DNA from: Anthracocystis setariae
Lineage: Eukaryota; Basidiomycota; Ustilaginomycetes; Ustilaginales; Ustilaginaceae
Direction of reading: 5' to 3'
NCBI GenBank assembly: GCA_928724745.1
Contig: CAKMXJ010000004.1
Location: 620,001 to 684,000, forward strand
DNA length: 64,000 nt
How positions within the stretch are numbered: position 1 is the stretch's first letter; every line of letters starts with the position of its first letter. Positions 31,123 through 40,747 of the stretch are shown here, piece by piece. Below the pieces are notes generated by a model. The model was given only the letters and a program-made list of their open reading frames with translations, made no database searches and had not been told where the DNA came from. The translations under genes and the position numbers were made by a program.

Positions 31123-32940
31123 ATGGTCACCATGCTCCGTTCAATACAAGGCTCGATGCGCACTGCTTTGGTTTGCTCCTCCAAAGCTGGTCCGTCCATT
31201 GCTTCGAGCTCTCGGCCAGGCGTTCCGTTCTGCACCTCGTCCAAGACCCGCGCACACGCAGCTGACCCAAATGCCATTTCGAATCCTTTCTGCAATCAAG
31301 ACACCGGCTTCTCCTACGAGAAGCGTGACCAGCTCGGCCTTCGTGGTCTGCTGCCGCCCGCCAAGCAGTCGCTCTCGACGCAGGTACTGCGCGTCCTTCA
31401 CCAACTCCGATCCAAATCCACTCCTCTCGAGAAGCACGTCTTCCTTGCCGCGCTTCGTCAGACGAACACGCGTCTCTATTACGCTACCATCCTGGCACAG
31501 AAGGAGGAGATCCTTCCTCTGATCTACACGCCCACCGTGGGCGAGGCGTGTCAGAAATTTTCGCACATCTACCGCAGGCCTGAAGGTCTGTCGATCAGTC
31601 TTGAGGATAAGGGTATGGTCAAGACGATCGTTGACAACTGGCCTGTGCCCGCTGGTGCGCCGAGGATCGCCGTGATCACCGATGGCTCTCGAATTCTCGG
31701 TCTCGGTGATCTCGGTTGGAACGGTCAGGGCATTTCGATCGGAAAACTTTCGCTGTACGTTGCCGGTGCCGGTATCCATCCCCGAGCGACGCTGCCTATC
31801 GTTGTGGACCTTGGCACGAACAACAAGAAGAACCTCGAGGACCCCCTGTACCTGGGACTCCGACGCGAGCGAGCTGGAACTGAGGAGTACATCGAGTTCA
31901 TGGACGAAGTCATGGATGCGCTTCACTCCAAGTATCCGAACCTGATCATCCAGTTCGAGGACTTTACTTCGGAAAACGCTTTCCGCTTCCTCGAGCGATA
32001 CCAGGACAAGTATCCCATGTTTAACGATGACATCCAGGGGACTGGCTCGGTCATCCTTGCGGGTCTTACCAACGCCGCTCGCATCGCATCGCAGGCTTCC
32101 GGTCGTCCGCTCCACGATCACCGCTTCCTGATGGCTGGCGCCGGTTCGGCGGCCGTGGGAGTTGGTAAGCAGCTCATGTCGTTTTTCACCCGTCAGGGAC
32201 TCTCGCAGGACGAAGCGCGCTCTCGCATCTACATCACCGACTCCAAAGGTCTCGTTACCAAGGACCGCGGTGACAAGTTGCCCGAACACAAGGTTTTCTT
32301 CGCACGCGACGACAACAACGGCAAACAGATCAAGGAGCTCGGTGAGATCATCGACTACGTGCAACCCACTGCGATCCTGGGTCTGTCGACGGTCAAAGGC
32401 ACATTTGACGAGTCGGTCATCAGGAAGATGGCAACGCTCAACAAGCGACCAATCATCTTCCCTCTGTCGAACCCGACGGATAATTCCGAGTGCACTTTTG
32501 AGGAGGCGGTCAAGTATACCAATGGGCAGGTACTGTTCGCTGCTGGTTCGCCGTTCCCGGAGATCGAGGCGGGCGCTTCGCCCACGGGCAAGAGGTTGAT
32601 TCCTGGTCAGGGTAATAACTTCCTTGTTTTCCCAGGTATCGGTTTGTGCGCCGCGCTGTGCAAGGCGAGTCGCGTCACCAATGAGATGATCACCGAGTCC
32701 GCTCTGGCGCTTTCCGATGCGCTCAATGACGAGGAGAAGGCCGAGGGTAGACTGTATCCTAACACCGAGAGGATTCGCGAGATCTCGCGCGATATCGCAG
32801 TACGTTGCATTCAGATGGCAAACAAACAGGGCGTCGCTAGAGATGCAGGCAAGACCGCAGCCATGGATCAGGAGCAACTCAGGGATTGGGTTCACGGCGA
32901 AATGTGGAGTCCAAAGTATGACTCTTCCGAGGACGCTTAA
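31123..32940 (+). CDS. Malic enzyme, mitochondrial form and shared catalytic body
   Basis: The enzyme oxidatively decarboxylates malate to pyruvate and CO2, yielding NAD(P)H. From the ATG at 31123 (MVTMLRS) the product is 605 aa. The first ~45 residues are rich in Arg, Ser and Ala with no acidic residues, typical of a mitochondrial presequence. The shared body starts at 31301. It contains LIYTPTVGEACQKFS, the GIHPRATLPIVVDLGTNN block, the metal-binding FEDF...YPMFNDDIQGTG region, a Rossmann GAGSAAVGVG and IIFPLSNPT. These are all the conserved malic-enzyme segments. The stop is at 32940. NAD versus NADP preference cannot be decided from this. The CAG/AAG acceptor for the upstream exon lies inside this coding sequence at 31299-31300, so the two transcripts share everything downstream. 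Confidence 0.93.
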   Translation: MVTMLRSIQGSMRTALVCSSKAGPSIASSSRPGVPFCTSSKTRAHAADPNAISNPFCNQDTGFSYEKRDQLGLRGLLPPAKQSLSTQVLRVLHQLRSKSTPLEKHVFLAALRQTNTRLYYATILAQKEEILPLIYTPTVGEACQKFSHIYRRPEGLSISLEDKGMVKTIVDNWPVPAGAPRIAVITDGSRILGLGDLGWNGQGISIGKLSLYVAGAGIHPRATLPIVVDLGTNNKKNLEDPLYLGLRRERAGTEEYIEFMDEVMDALHSKYPNLIIQFEDFTSENAFRFLERYQDKYPMFNDDIQGTGSVILAGLTNAARIASQASGRPLHDHRFLMAGAGSAAVGVGKQLMSFFTRQGLSQDEARSRIYITDSKGLVTKDRGDKLPEHKVFFARDDNNGKQIKELGEIIDYVQPTAILGLSTVKGTFDESVIRKMATLNKRPIIFPLSNPTDNSECTFEEAVKYTNGQVLFAAGSPFPEIEAGASPTGKRLIPGQGNNFLVFPGIGLCAALCKASRVTNEMITESALALSDALNDEEKAEGRLYPNTERIREISRDIAVRCIQMANKQGVARDAGKTAAMDQEQLRDWVHGEMWSPKYDSSEDA

Positions 32941-33196
32941 AAACGTTTACTCTTCTTTTTTTTTTTTTTTTTCAATTTGGTTCCGGTTGCTTCTCCGCAT
33001 TTTCATGGTTGTTTTTGTCGCCCCCCACCCTCATATCATCGAGGCTTTTCCTTTTCCCGTTGCAAATGCAAGTGTTTTACAGTTTTTCAAGCTAACTGGC
33101 GGCGGGTGGGTTAGAGGGCGAGTCCATACTGAGTTGTGGGACGTGGATTTGAACGCCAGTGGTTGGTGGTTGTCAGGCGGCGGGGATCCAAATTGG

Positions 33197-34378
33197 TCAG
33201 TAACGCGCTGTTGTATCTTGGGTGGATGGCTGGGTCTTGGTCTGCGTTGTGGTCGTCTTGCTGTTTGATTGGGCTGATGTTGTACTCGCTTGATGTAGAG
33301 GGGTGGGGTGGGGTGGGGTGGGGACGGGTTTTCTGTGGACGAGGGCGTATGATTTGCTGCTTCTGCGAGGGGGTGGGATGGGTGTTGTTAAGGGGTTCTC
33401 GGTTTGGGTGGTGTCGAGTGAGGATCGATCAGGTTGGCGGAGGTTGGGTTGGGATGGAGAGTGGGTTGGAGGGGTAGAATTGATGGAGAGTTTGGAGCGA
33501 CGATGACGACGACGACGGACGAGGTCTGTTAACGAACGGGAGTGGGGTGGGAGGATGGGGTTGGTGATCTCGACAGGTACCGCGGGGGCTGGTTTGGGTA
33601 TTTCCATCACTGCCCCGTTCGAGTGCGACTTAACCTTTGAGCGACCAAACGATAGAAATGCGAACCTTTTGAACCTTGCCCTCTGATCCGTATGGTCGTT
33701 GGATGAATCCGACATTTCCAAGAACGAGCTTCCTGCTTCCACCGCCTTGGACCTTTTCTCCATCAGCTTTGGGGAAGAAGTTTGCACCATGCTGAGCGAA
33801 GAGGCTGGTTGCAAAGGGTGGGTGCAGGTCATCTCGCAGCAGATGCAGGGACAACCTTGTCGCACGGCCGACCTATTCGTCCCCAACGGATCCGGAAACC
33901 TAGTCACCCCAGTCAACGTCGTCAAAATATCCTGCCGAATACTCCCTGTCGGATCATAATTCCTCGTCAACTTATCCTCCAAAAGCTTGCAAACTTGCTC
34001 CTTATGTCGTTGCAGCAAAGTCTCTGTATCAAACCCTGGCTCCACCGCTTGCTCGGTGTGTTGCTGGGGTTTGGATTGGTGGAACGATTTGAGTGTTGAT
34101 GTTGGGGGAAGGATGGTATCTATGATGATCCTATCACGTGTGATACTGACGGCGGTTTGAATGTCCGAGGTAGGAACAAAGTTGACCAAAGTAGGATGTT
34201 GAATCACCAAAGCTTTCCCTTGTCGTTCTGTATGTTCCGTATCGTAAACCAATGAAGGGCAAATTGATGGTGTCGAAACTTGCCTAACAACCCCATCATC
34301 TTCTTCTTCTGCTTCATCCTCAGGTGTCGTGTGATACGACGATCCAAACGACCCTATCCGTTGATGAATTACACTCAT
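33197..34378 (-). CDS. Unknown basic/proline-rich protein
   Basis: This 393-aa intron-less ORF has no recognised domain. The N-terminus has an acidic patch (EDEAEEEDDG). The middle (~30-170) has hydrophobic, protein-like stretches such as ALVIQHPTLVNFVPTSD and ITRDRIIIDTILPP, so part may fold. A Cys-rich spot (CPCICCEMTC) follows at ~176-185. The C-terminal third has a basic cluster (LVRRRRHRRSK, possibly a nuclear signal) and ends in Pro/Thr-rich sequence. It is convergent with the malic-enzyme gene, 256 bp away. The length and the ordered middle make chance unlikely, but I cannot name it. Confidence 0.6.
   Translation of the reverse strand: MSVIHQRIGSFGSSYHTTPEDEAEEEDDGVVRQVSTPSICPSLVYDTEHTERQGKALVIQHPTLVNFVPTSDIQTAVSITRDRIIIDTILPPTSTLKSFHQSKPQQHTEQAVEPGFDTETLLQRHKEQVCKLLEDKLTRNYDPTGSIRQDILTTLTGVTRFPDPLGTNRSAVRQGCPCICCEMTCTHPLQPASSLSMVQTSSPKLMEKRSKAVEAGSSFLEMSDSSNDHTDQRARFKRFAFLSFGRSKVKSHSNGAVMEIPKPAPAVPVEITNPILPPHSRSLTDLVRRRRHRRSKLSINSTPPTHSPSQPNLRQPDRSSLDTTQTENPLTTPIPPPRRSSKSYALVHRKPVPTPPHPTPLHQASTTSAQSNSKTTTTQTKTQPSTQDTTARY
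33298..33328 (+). other. Potential G-quadruplex motif
   Basis: Five runs of four G separated by single T or A bases, plus a final GGG, lie on the + strand, which is the non-template-equivalent strand of the - strand gene. This fits the G4 consensus with very short loops. Confidence 0.6.
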
Positions 34379-34726
34379 TTCTCTCCCCCAACCAGAAAGA
34401 TATCCAAGATGCTAAAAGATGTAAGAAACCCCTTTCCACCACCAACCCTCCCCACGCTAAAAAGGGCTGTTTTATACAAATCTGCCATCTTACCACCAAG
34501 CCCAGAGCACAGTCCAAGTATGCATGTTTCACCTTATCCCGCCCTAACTTAAGCAACCAATGCAGTCATCGCGCCGTAATCGCCTAAATAACTTCAATTC
34601 CCCCCCCCCCCCCCCCCGTCATCACACCGTCATCCTCACTCACAATTAATTAATTGTTCGGCCTACACAATCCGTCCCATACTCACCATAATCTATTCTC
34701 GAACAAACCTGACCGAGCCAAATTCT
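34379..34726. other. Short intergenic region with an 18-C run
   Basis: The 348 bp between two - strand genes contain a homopolymer of 18 C at 34600-34617. No gene was seen. It holds the promoter of the gene ending at 33197 and the 3' end of the RhoGEF gene. Confidence 0.6.
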
Positions 34727-37700
34727 TCAACTAGCCTCTCGCGATGGCCCACCTACATTGACTGACACATTCGACCCCACCATCACCTCGGCATCCCTAC
34801 CCACTATCCCGCCACTACTCCCGCTTGCCACTGAATTCCTCAACCTCGCACCAAACTTATCGTTGCGCTGTCGCGCATGCATCTGTGCCACCGCTGTCTG
34901 CATCGGCTCCGGTGCGGCTGCCATGGATGTTGCCGACAATGGCTCGTTGAGCCTTCCTGACATGCCACCCTTCCCAACCGAACGGCTCAGCCCAGGTGTG
35001 CTGGATCGCGACTGCCGTCTTTCCGTGCTCCGTTGAGATCCACGATGAGCCTGAGCTTCCGACACCCGACCCGCTCGATCCTTCGTCTGCACCTTTGCCG
35101 GCGCTCCGCTTGCCGCGATCGCACGTCCGGGCTCGATCCGATCGCCCCAGTAGGTGAACGACAATTTGGTCGATCGAATATATTTGTCTGATCCAGCTTG
35201 ACCTCCCACTCCCCCACCGCTGCCTGACGAACCACTGCTCGTCTCACTACCACCACCATCGCTACTGACACTGGCACCATCCTCTTCCTCACCCTCCTCA
35301 TCTACCTCGTGTGAAGTCGGTAGTCCCTCACCAAAGCCTTGCTTAGCGCCATCCACCTGACGCCAAGCGGCATTGCGCCATGCCACCACCGAGATGAACT
35401 TGTAAAGATTGCGCGTCTTGGCCCGCAGCGTTGTGTTGCGCAGCGCTTTCAGGCGGTCGCGCGAATCCTTGCTGCGCGCAGCAAAGTCATCTGACCCATC
35501 GCGTTCCGCCGCATCGGCAGTACGCAAAGCCGCAGTACTGACCATCGGCAAAGCCGTGACGCCAATTCGTTGGCACTTGATCTCGACATCAGAAAACCGG
35601 ACCAGCCACAGATCCTTCTTGCTGCCCATAGACGGTGCTTTGGAAGAAGTCGCGCCGGACTGATCCGATGAGAGGAAGTCCGAAAGTCGTCGATAGGATC
35701 GCTTGTTCCTGAGTGCAGCTCGCAGCACCGACTGGTTGGAACTGCTCCATCGCCCGACTCCCTCGTTACCGCTTTCTACACCTTCGCTGTCCGATGCGTA
35801 GGTGTCGCCGTGGCCGTCCTTGGGTGCCGACTCCGACAAAGTTCTACGTGCATGCTCGTCGTAGAGCGCCGTCTCTTCCACCAGTATCCTATCCGATCGA
35901 GGCACAAGCACTTGACGGTCCGTGATCCCATCGATGCGAGCAAACACATCACGCGTCTTGTCTCTCTCCTCCGCATTGACCTTTTCATCCTCGATCGAGC
36001 GCACCAGTCGTTCGACCTCCACCACCATCGCCACTGTGCTTTCGAACTCGTGCGTCGACGGATCGGTGTGGAAGAGCAAGTTCTGGAACAGCAGCGGATA
36101 CTTGAGCAATCGCTGGAACGGCATGGAAGCAAAGATCGAAAGCCCAGCATAACCTTGCTCGGCAGCACACGCTTCGAGCGCTGCCACCGTTCGCCCCAGA
36201 CCAACCGTGTTGCTGAGACGCTCCTTCTTGAGCCGTTTGCCCCTGAATGCACGCTCCATGAGCGCTGCTTCCTCGAGCTCCTCCATGGCCCTCTGAAGAT
36301 GACACACGTAGTTGGCATAGTGTTCGAGGATGTGCGAGTATTTCATAAACACATCCGCTAGACTGCGAACCAATGGCCACTGCTCTTCGTACCTAGCCTT
36401 CAAAGCATCGGACAACATGCCGTGCGCTTCGACGAGGCCATCAGACATGGCCACGAGTACTTCACGGAGAGAAGGCGGGAGTGGAACAGTAAGACGCAGC
36501 GGATCTGCATCCCCCGCTTTGCCTAAGCGCCCGCGTAGCTTATATGCCTTTGAGAGTTTGCCGCTGGCTTTGGTATCTGTCGAAATATTCATGTAGGCAG
36601 CTGTGCTTCTGTCTCGTGTTGCTGTAGTACCGAGACCAAGACCAAGGCCGTATGATGTGTTGATGCGACCAAGCGGACCTCGACGGGCAGCGGAAGTAGC
36701 CGATGCAGATGTTGCACCTAGGCCGACAGAGTAAGGGCTGCGATCACCTGCCGCTTGCTGTTTGTTCCATTGCGTCTGCACGTCACTGTGGGTTGAGTCG
36801 AGGAAGGCGATCGAGTGCCTGCCGCTCGAACCGTTCGACATGAAGCGAGCGGCGATGGGAAGATCCGCTGCGCTCGCTCTCTGATTTGAAGGGTCTGCAT
36901 GTGTGATGCCATTCGAACTAGGCGAGAGTGGCGAAGCGATCTCATCGCTTGGTGACGTAGCGCTAGGTGGGTAGATGGGCGGTAGAAGTCGCTCCAGATC
37001 AAACTCGTCCGGATGAATCAGGGCATCGATATACGTCTCCTTGGCCTTCTCGAGCTCCATCACGTATCGCTCCTCGCTAGCCACGATCTCCCACAGCACC
37101 TCTTGTCGTGTGCGTTCGCGTGGACCGAGGTTTCGGACGAGTTCCTGATTGGTCATCTCACTCCATGTCGGGAAGCCAAACGATTGCACGGCAGGAGCTC
37201 CGGATGGAGGAAACGCGACGGGCTCGTTTGAGCTGGTAGGTGAGGTTGGATCGGTGCTGGTCCTGCGGCTAGCGGGTCGGCTGCTGTTGGAGCCCGACAA
37301 GCTGATCCGCATTGGCAACGGTGTGCGAGTTGGGAAGTGCAAAGAGCCCGAGTGAGAGGGAGCTTGATCGCTGTTTCTCATCGGCGAGATTCTCCCACTT
37401 TGCGCAGTGTCGAGCGAAATGCGTCTGCCGAGGGACAGAGGAGCGTCACTGAACCGACTGGCAACCATGGATGAAGCCGAGGCAGCGGACGGATTGTCAG
37501 TTTCGCGGCTGTTGGGTCCGCTGGAGTGTGAGTAGCTACGTCGAGCTGCTGCACGGGCCGAAGAGGCTTGACTGGAACGTAATGGACGCATAAAGCTTGC
37601 ACCGGTTTTCTCACGTGCACTGCCGGTAGTACTTGCTCCTGCAGGCTGACTGGTATCACTGGTTGAGGATCTGGTCCAAGACCTTGCTCTGGCTTGACTG

Positions 37701-38359
37701 GCGGCGGTAGGTTTGGCGAAGCTACTTGTAGGAGCAAGTGGATTTGTGTCGCTTGAGTTTGTGCGAGAAAGCGGGGGTGGAAGTCGTTGAGCTAGAGCTT
37801 GATGCGAGGGTGAAAGTGAGCGTTGCTTCTGAGGGGAAGGGGCAAATGCGACTGTTTTGTTGGCATGTGTAGTGCTCGAAGCTGATTGACTGCCGGAGCT
37901 AGGCTGTCGTTGATCTCTGTCGCTGTCCGTGTTCTTGGGTGGCTTTTGATCGGTGCTCGATGCTGAAGTTGCTGGCTTTGGACTTTGAGATTTATCAGCC
38001 GGAAGGCTTGAGCCAGGGATGCGTTTGGGCACCGGCGCTGCGATGGTTGAAGCGATGACATGGTCGGCTTGGTCATGGCATGAATCTGAATATATGGATA
38101 TGGCCGGCTGCAAACTGGTGGAGAAGCTCTTGGAGAGGTGGCTTGAGTTGGGTTGATACAGAGCATCGGCTTCAAACTTGGCAACAAGCACTTTGGTTCG
38201 CCCAACGCTGTTCTTGTGAGTCGCTGCGGCCGGAGCAGGCTTGGGTCCAGCTGGTAGGCTCAGGTCTTGCTTCTCGGAGCGATCGAAGGCAGCCTCTGAG
38301 CCTTGCTGAGTGGGCGAGGTTGAGCCTGCCACTGAGAAGCGCGAGAAGAACCTCTTCAT
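34727..38359 (-). CDS. Rho-type guanine nucleotide exchange factor (DH domain)
   Basis: This 1210-aa protein should activate a Rho/Cdc42/Rac GTPase at the cell cortex. Residues 1-410 are Ser/Thr-rich and disordered. The Dbl-homology domain starts at ~416 with ERTRQEVLWEIVASEERYV (helix 1) and ends around 800. Its signature LLKYPLLFQNLLFHTD lies at ~755. A Ser/Gly/Ala-rich insertion of ~160 residues (~455-615) separates the first DH helix from the rest. A PH-like segment is plausible at ~910-1000 (LWLVRFSDVEIKCQRIG, LYKFISVVAWRNAAW). There is no CH or PB1 domain, so it is not a Cdc24 orthologue. A Gly/Ser-rich tail follows. No introns seen. Confidence 0.83.
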   Translation of the reverse strand: MKRFFSRFSVAGSTSPTQQGSEAAFDRSEKQDLSLPAGPKPAPAAATHKNSVGRTKVLVAKFEADALYQPNSSHLSKSFSTSLQPAISIYSDSCHDQADHVIASTIAAPVPKRIPGSSLPADKSQSPKPATSASSTDQKPPKNTDSDRDQRQPSSGSQSASSTTHANKTVAFAPSPQKQRSLSPSHQALAQRLPPPLSRTNSSDTNPLAPTSSFAKPTAASQARARSWTRSSTSDTSQPAGASTTGSAREKTGASFMRPLRSSQASSARAAARRSYSHSSGPNSRETDNPSAASASSMVASRFSDAPLSLGRRISLDTAQSGRISPMRNSDQAPSHSGSLHFPTRTPLPMRISLSGSNSSRPASRRTSTDPTSPTSSNEPVAFPPSGAPAVQSFGFPTWSEMTNQELVRNLGPRERTRQEVLWEIVASEERYVMELEKAKETYIDALIHPDEFDLERLLPPIYPPSATSPSDEIASPLSPSSNGITHADPSNQRASAADLPIAARFMSNGSSGRHSIAFLDSTHSDVQTQWNKQQAAGDRSPYSVGLGATSASATSAARRGPLGRINTSYGLGLGLGTTATRDRSTAAYMNISTDTKASGKLSKAYKLRGRLGKAGDADPLRLTVPLPPSLREVLVAMSDGLVEAHGMLSDALKARYEEQWPLVRSLADVFMKYSHILEHYANYVCHLQRAMEELEEAALMERAFRGKRLKKERLSNTVGLGRTVAALEACAAEQGYAGLSIFASMPFQRLLKYPLLFQNLLFHTDPSTHEFESTVAMVVEVERLVRSIEDEKVNAEERDKTRDVFARIDGITDRQVLVPRSDRILVEETALYDEHARRTLSESAPKDGHGDTYASDSEGVESGNEGVGRWSSSNQSVLRAALRNKRSYRRLSDFLSSDQSGATSSKAPSMGSKKDLWLVRFSDVEIKCQRIGVTALPMVSTAALRTADAAERDGSDDFAARSKDSRDRLKALRNTTLRAKTRNLYKFISVVAWRNAAWRQVDGAKQGFGEGLPTSHEVDEEGEEEDGASVSSDGGGSETSSGSSGSGGGVGGQAGSDKYIRSTKLSFTYWGDRIEPGRAIAASGAPAKVQTKDRAGRVSEAQAHRGSQRSTERRQSRSSTPGLSRSVGKGGMSGRLNEPLSATSMAAAPEPMQTAVAQMHARQRNDKFGARLRNSVASGSSGGIVGRDAEVMVGSNVSVNVGGPSREAS

Positions 38360-39340
38360 GACTGTCGCAAATGGCTTGACAAGGTAGAGGATAGCTGGCC
38401 GACCTAGCTGGTCACTGATGGTTCAGTCCAAGCTGTGCATCCAGAGAAGATGACCAAGATGTTGCGTGAATGGGATGCTGGAGTAAAGGGGGGAATTTGG
38501 GCTCGAGCTGGGAAATGAGTTGACGTCGATCGATTTTCGTGGCTTTGGATTGGAATTGGATGTGATGTGATGTGATGAAGATTGAGATGATGGCCCCACC
38601 CATTCGAGCAGTGACCTGATGCGGATCGGAGCCAAGCCGAAAAGTGGGAGACGAAGCAGTAGTCAAGTCGTGAGATACAGTCCAGTCCAGTACAGTCCAG
38701 TCCAGTCCAGTCCAGTACAGTATCAGCATGCAATGTGCGCTCCACTCGTGTGATGGACTGTACTGAGACCGAGGGCGGAAGGGCGTGAGGCAGCAGCATT
38801 CCAAAATTCAAGAGCGCTCTGCTCTTTCCTTTTTTTTCTCTCAGACACATTTCAGGGTCCATCATCCACGATTGTCGCCTGCAAGTCAATATCAGCACAC
38901 GACGTCTACTCTCCTGCATTTCGGTTGGCAACAATACTCTGTTAGCTTAACTCGAAAATCGAGCTCCTGCATGACCAGAGCTGATTGAGGGGGGAATTGC
39001 AGCTAGGATGTGGGATCGCTAGCGCATTGCAGTCAAAGCGTCTCAAAAAGAGGTTGGTTGGTGGAGTGACACTGGGCTGCTGCGTCGGTCTGTTGCTCAG
39101 ATCGCCAATCTCACACGTTCCGTTTTCTGGCGCTAGCTGTTAGCCCGAACAAATTCAATCGGGCAGATCTGCGGAAGTCGGAACAACTACACTCTACTGT
39201 ACTTGCATCCATGCAAGCACAAGTAAAGCCCTCATGACGCTCGCCACTCTTGCATCACCATTCCTTCATCCGTGCTCCGCGCTATTGCCATTGCATCAAC
39301 ACCAGCTGGAATTTCTCAAACGAAACATCTCTGCGTCATC
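38360..39340. other. Divergent promoter region
   Basis: This lies between the RhoGEF (-) and SAP30-type (+) genes. It has a tract of CAGTC/CAGTA pentamers at ~38680-38726 and a pyrimidine-rich area near 38820-38850. No gene is supported. Confidence 0.5.
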
Positions 39341-39986
39341 ATGGCTCCCCTCGATGACGCCAAGTCGAAGGACAAGAGCAAGTTCAACGACGATGTCGAG
39401 CGTGGTAAGTCGCTTCTGCTATTGTGCACCTCATGGACACCATGACCAAATGCATATTCGCATACTCACTCGTTTTCGTGGCTCTTGCATCTGCTCAGAA
39501 TCTGTTGTCGACTTTCATGCACTCCCTTCCGAGGTGATCCAATCTTACGTTTCGTTCTACGACCTCGCCAAGGCCTACCCACCACAAGATTCTCAACAGC
39601 AAGCAGAGTCCTCGTCGAACGGTCGAAAGCGCAAAGGGCGCGCACCTTCACCACTCATGGCTAGTTCGACTCGTAAACGTACCACCCTCGACTCAAGCGC
39701 AGCCGACAACCTCTCAACCGCAGCCACAGCAACAGCCAAAGGCAGTCAGGACGAACCACCATGCCCTCCGCACTTTTTCGATGCGGATGCAGCAACCAAC
39801 TACCTCAGTCAAGTTGCATCACAGCACTTTGCTTCTCAGCCTCCACCCAAGGAAGGCGAGGTGGTGGTTGGATTCTTGTACAAGTGCAGAGCCAAGGGAG
39901 AACTCAACCGACCACTTGCGCATTACAGGCTCAACGACAGTGCCACAGATAAGATACCCGACGCGGTTGCTCAGCGCACAAGGTAG
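39341..39986 (+). CDS. SAP30: SAP30-type Sin3-binding protein (histone deacetylase complex)
   Basis: There are two exons: 39341-39404 (MAPLDDAKSKDK...VER plus one base), a 94-bp intron with GTAAGT donor and CTCAG acceptor, and 39499-39986, giving 183 aa. The first part of a SAP30 Sin3-binding fold is seen at VVDFHALPSEVIQSYVSFYDLA. The second part is at LSQVASQHFASQ then EVVVGFLYKCRAKGE. In the family these two blocks are adjacent; here a low-complexity insertion of ~70 residues with a basic GRKRKGR stretch separates them. The protein should act in the nucleus as a subunit of the Rpd3/Sin3 deacetylase. The next gene downstream is also a chromatin protein. The family match is by pattern, not search. 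Confidence 0.66.
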
Positions 39987-40747
39987 CCGGCAGCATGCGG
40001 CACACTTCTTCTGTACTCATCCATCGTCGTCTATGCATTCGCTAATACCCTGCGCGTGTGTCTTTACGCCGCCTAGTTGTGCTATCGACACCTCCCACGA
40101 TCCTTGTTTCATTCCGCATTCCCGTGTACTCTTAGGTGCTCCCCTTTCAAGTTCCTTGTTTGCTATTATTGCTATATTTGCTCTAGACATCGAACCATCG
40201 GGAGTCGATCCGACTTTGCTTTGGGGTTGCAGATGCAGCCAATTGGCGAGCGTGTTTTGTCCGAAGCGCGCTGATGTTGCCCCGATGCAGAGGCTTGATT
40301 TCACCGAAATTCCAAGCTGAATTGGTACAGTCACAGTACAACAGCGGATGCGCGCTCAAGCCTTTTTTTTTTTTTGGCGGCAAGAGGCAGCAAATCGGGA
40401 AATCGCCATCATGACTTTTGGAATGTCGGCACCAACGCCAAACTCGCCCAACCTGTTGTTTCTTTTCCTTCTCTCTATCTTCCTCTACCCTCCGGTCAAG
40501 CCCAACACTCATTCCTCCTTGCGGCTCACTCACTTGACTCTTCTCATCTACATCGCAGCAGACAGCTTGTCCATTTCATACACATCGCCGCATCCACTTC
40601 TTTCATCCACTGCAGGAGCGACATAGCCATCTCAATCCGACTTGACCGGTGACCCCCTCGTATCTTAGGCTTGGTACCACCTTCTCAGCGTGGACATCCC
40701 ATTCTATACGATCAACACCACGTCCGCATCAGCAATACACTCTCACT
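39987..40747. other. Intergenic region before the PHD gene
   Basis: No gene is supported. An 11-T run lies at ~40363-40374. The last ~300 bp are C/T-rich and look like the leader of the WHIM-PHD gene, whose ATG I place at 40748. Confidence 0.5.

Noticed and set aside
31141..32895. 584-aa - strand ORF antisense to malic enzyme
   Set aside because: It is a codon-bias shadow of the malic-enzyme frame; no domain, and the + strand frame is fully conserved.
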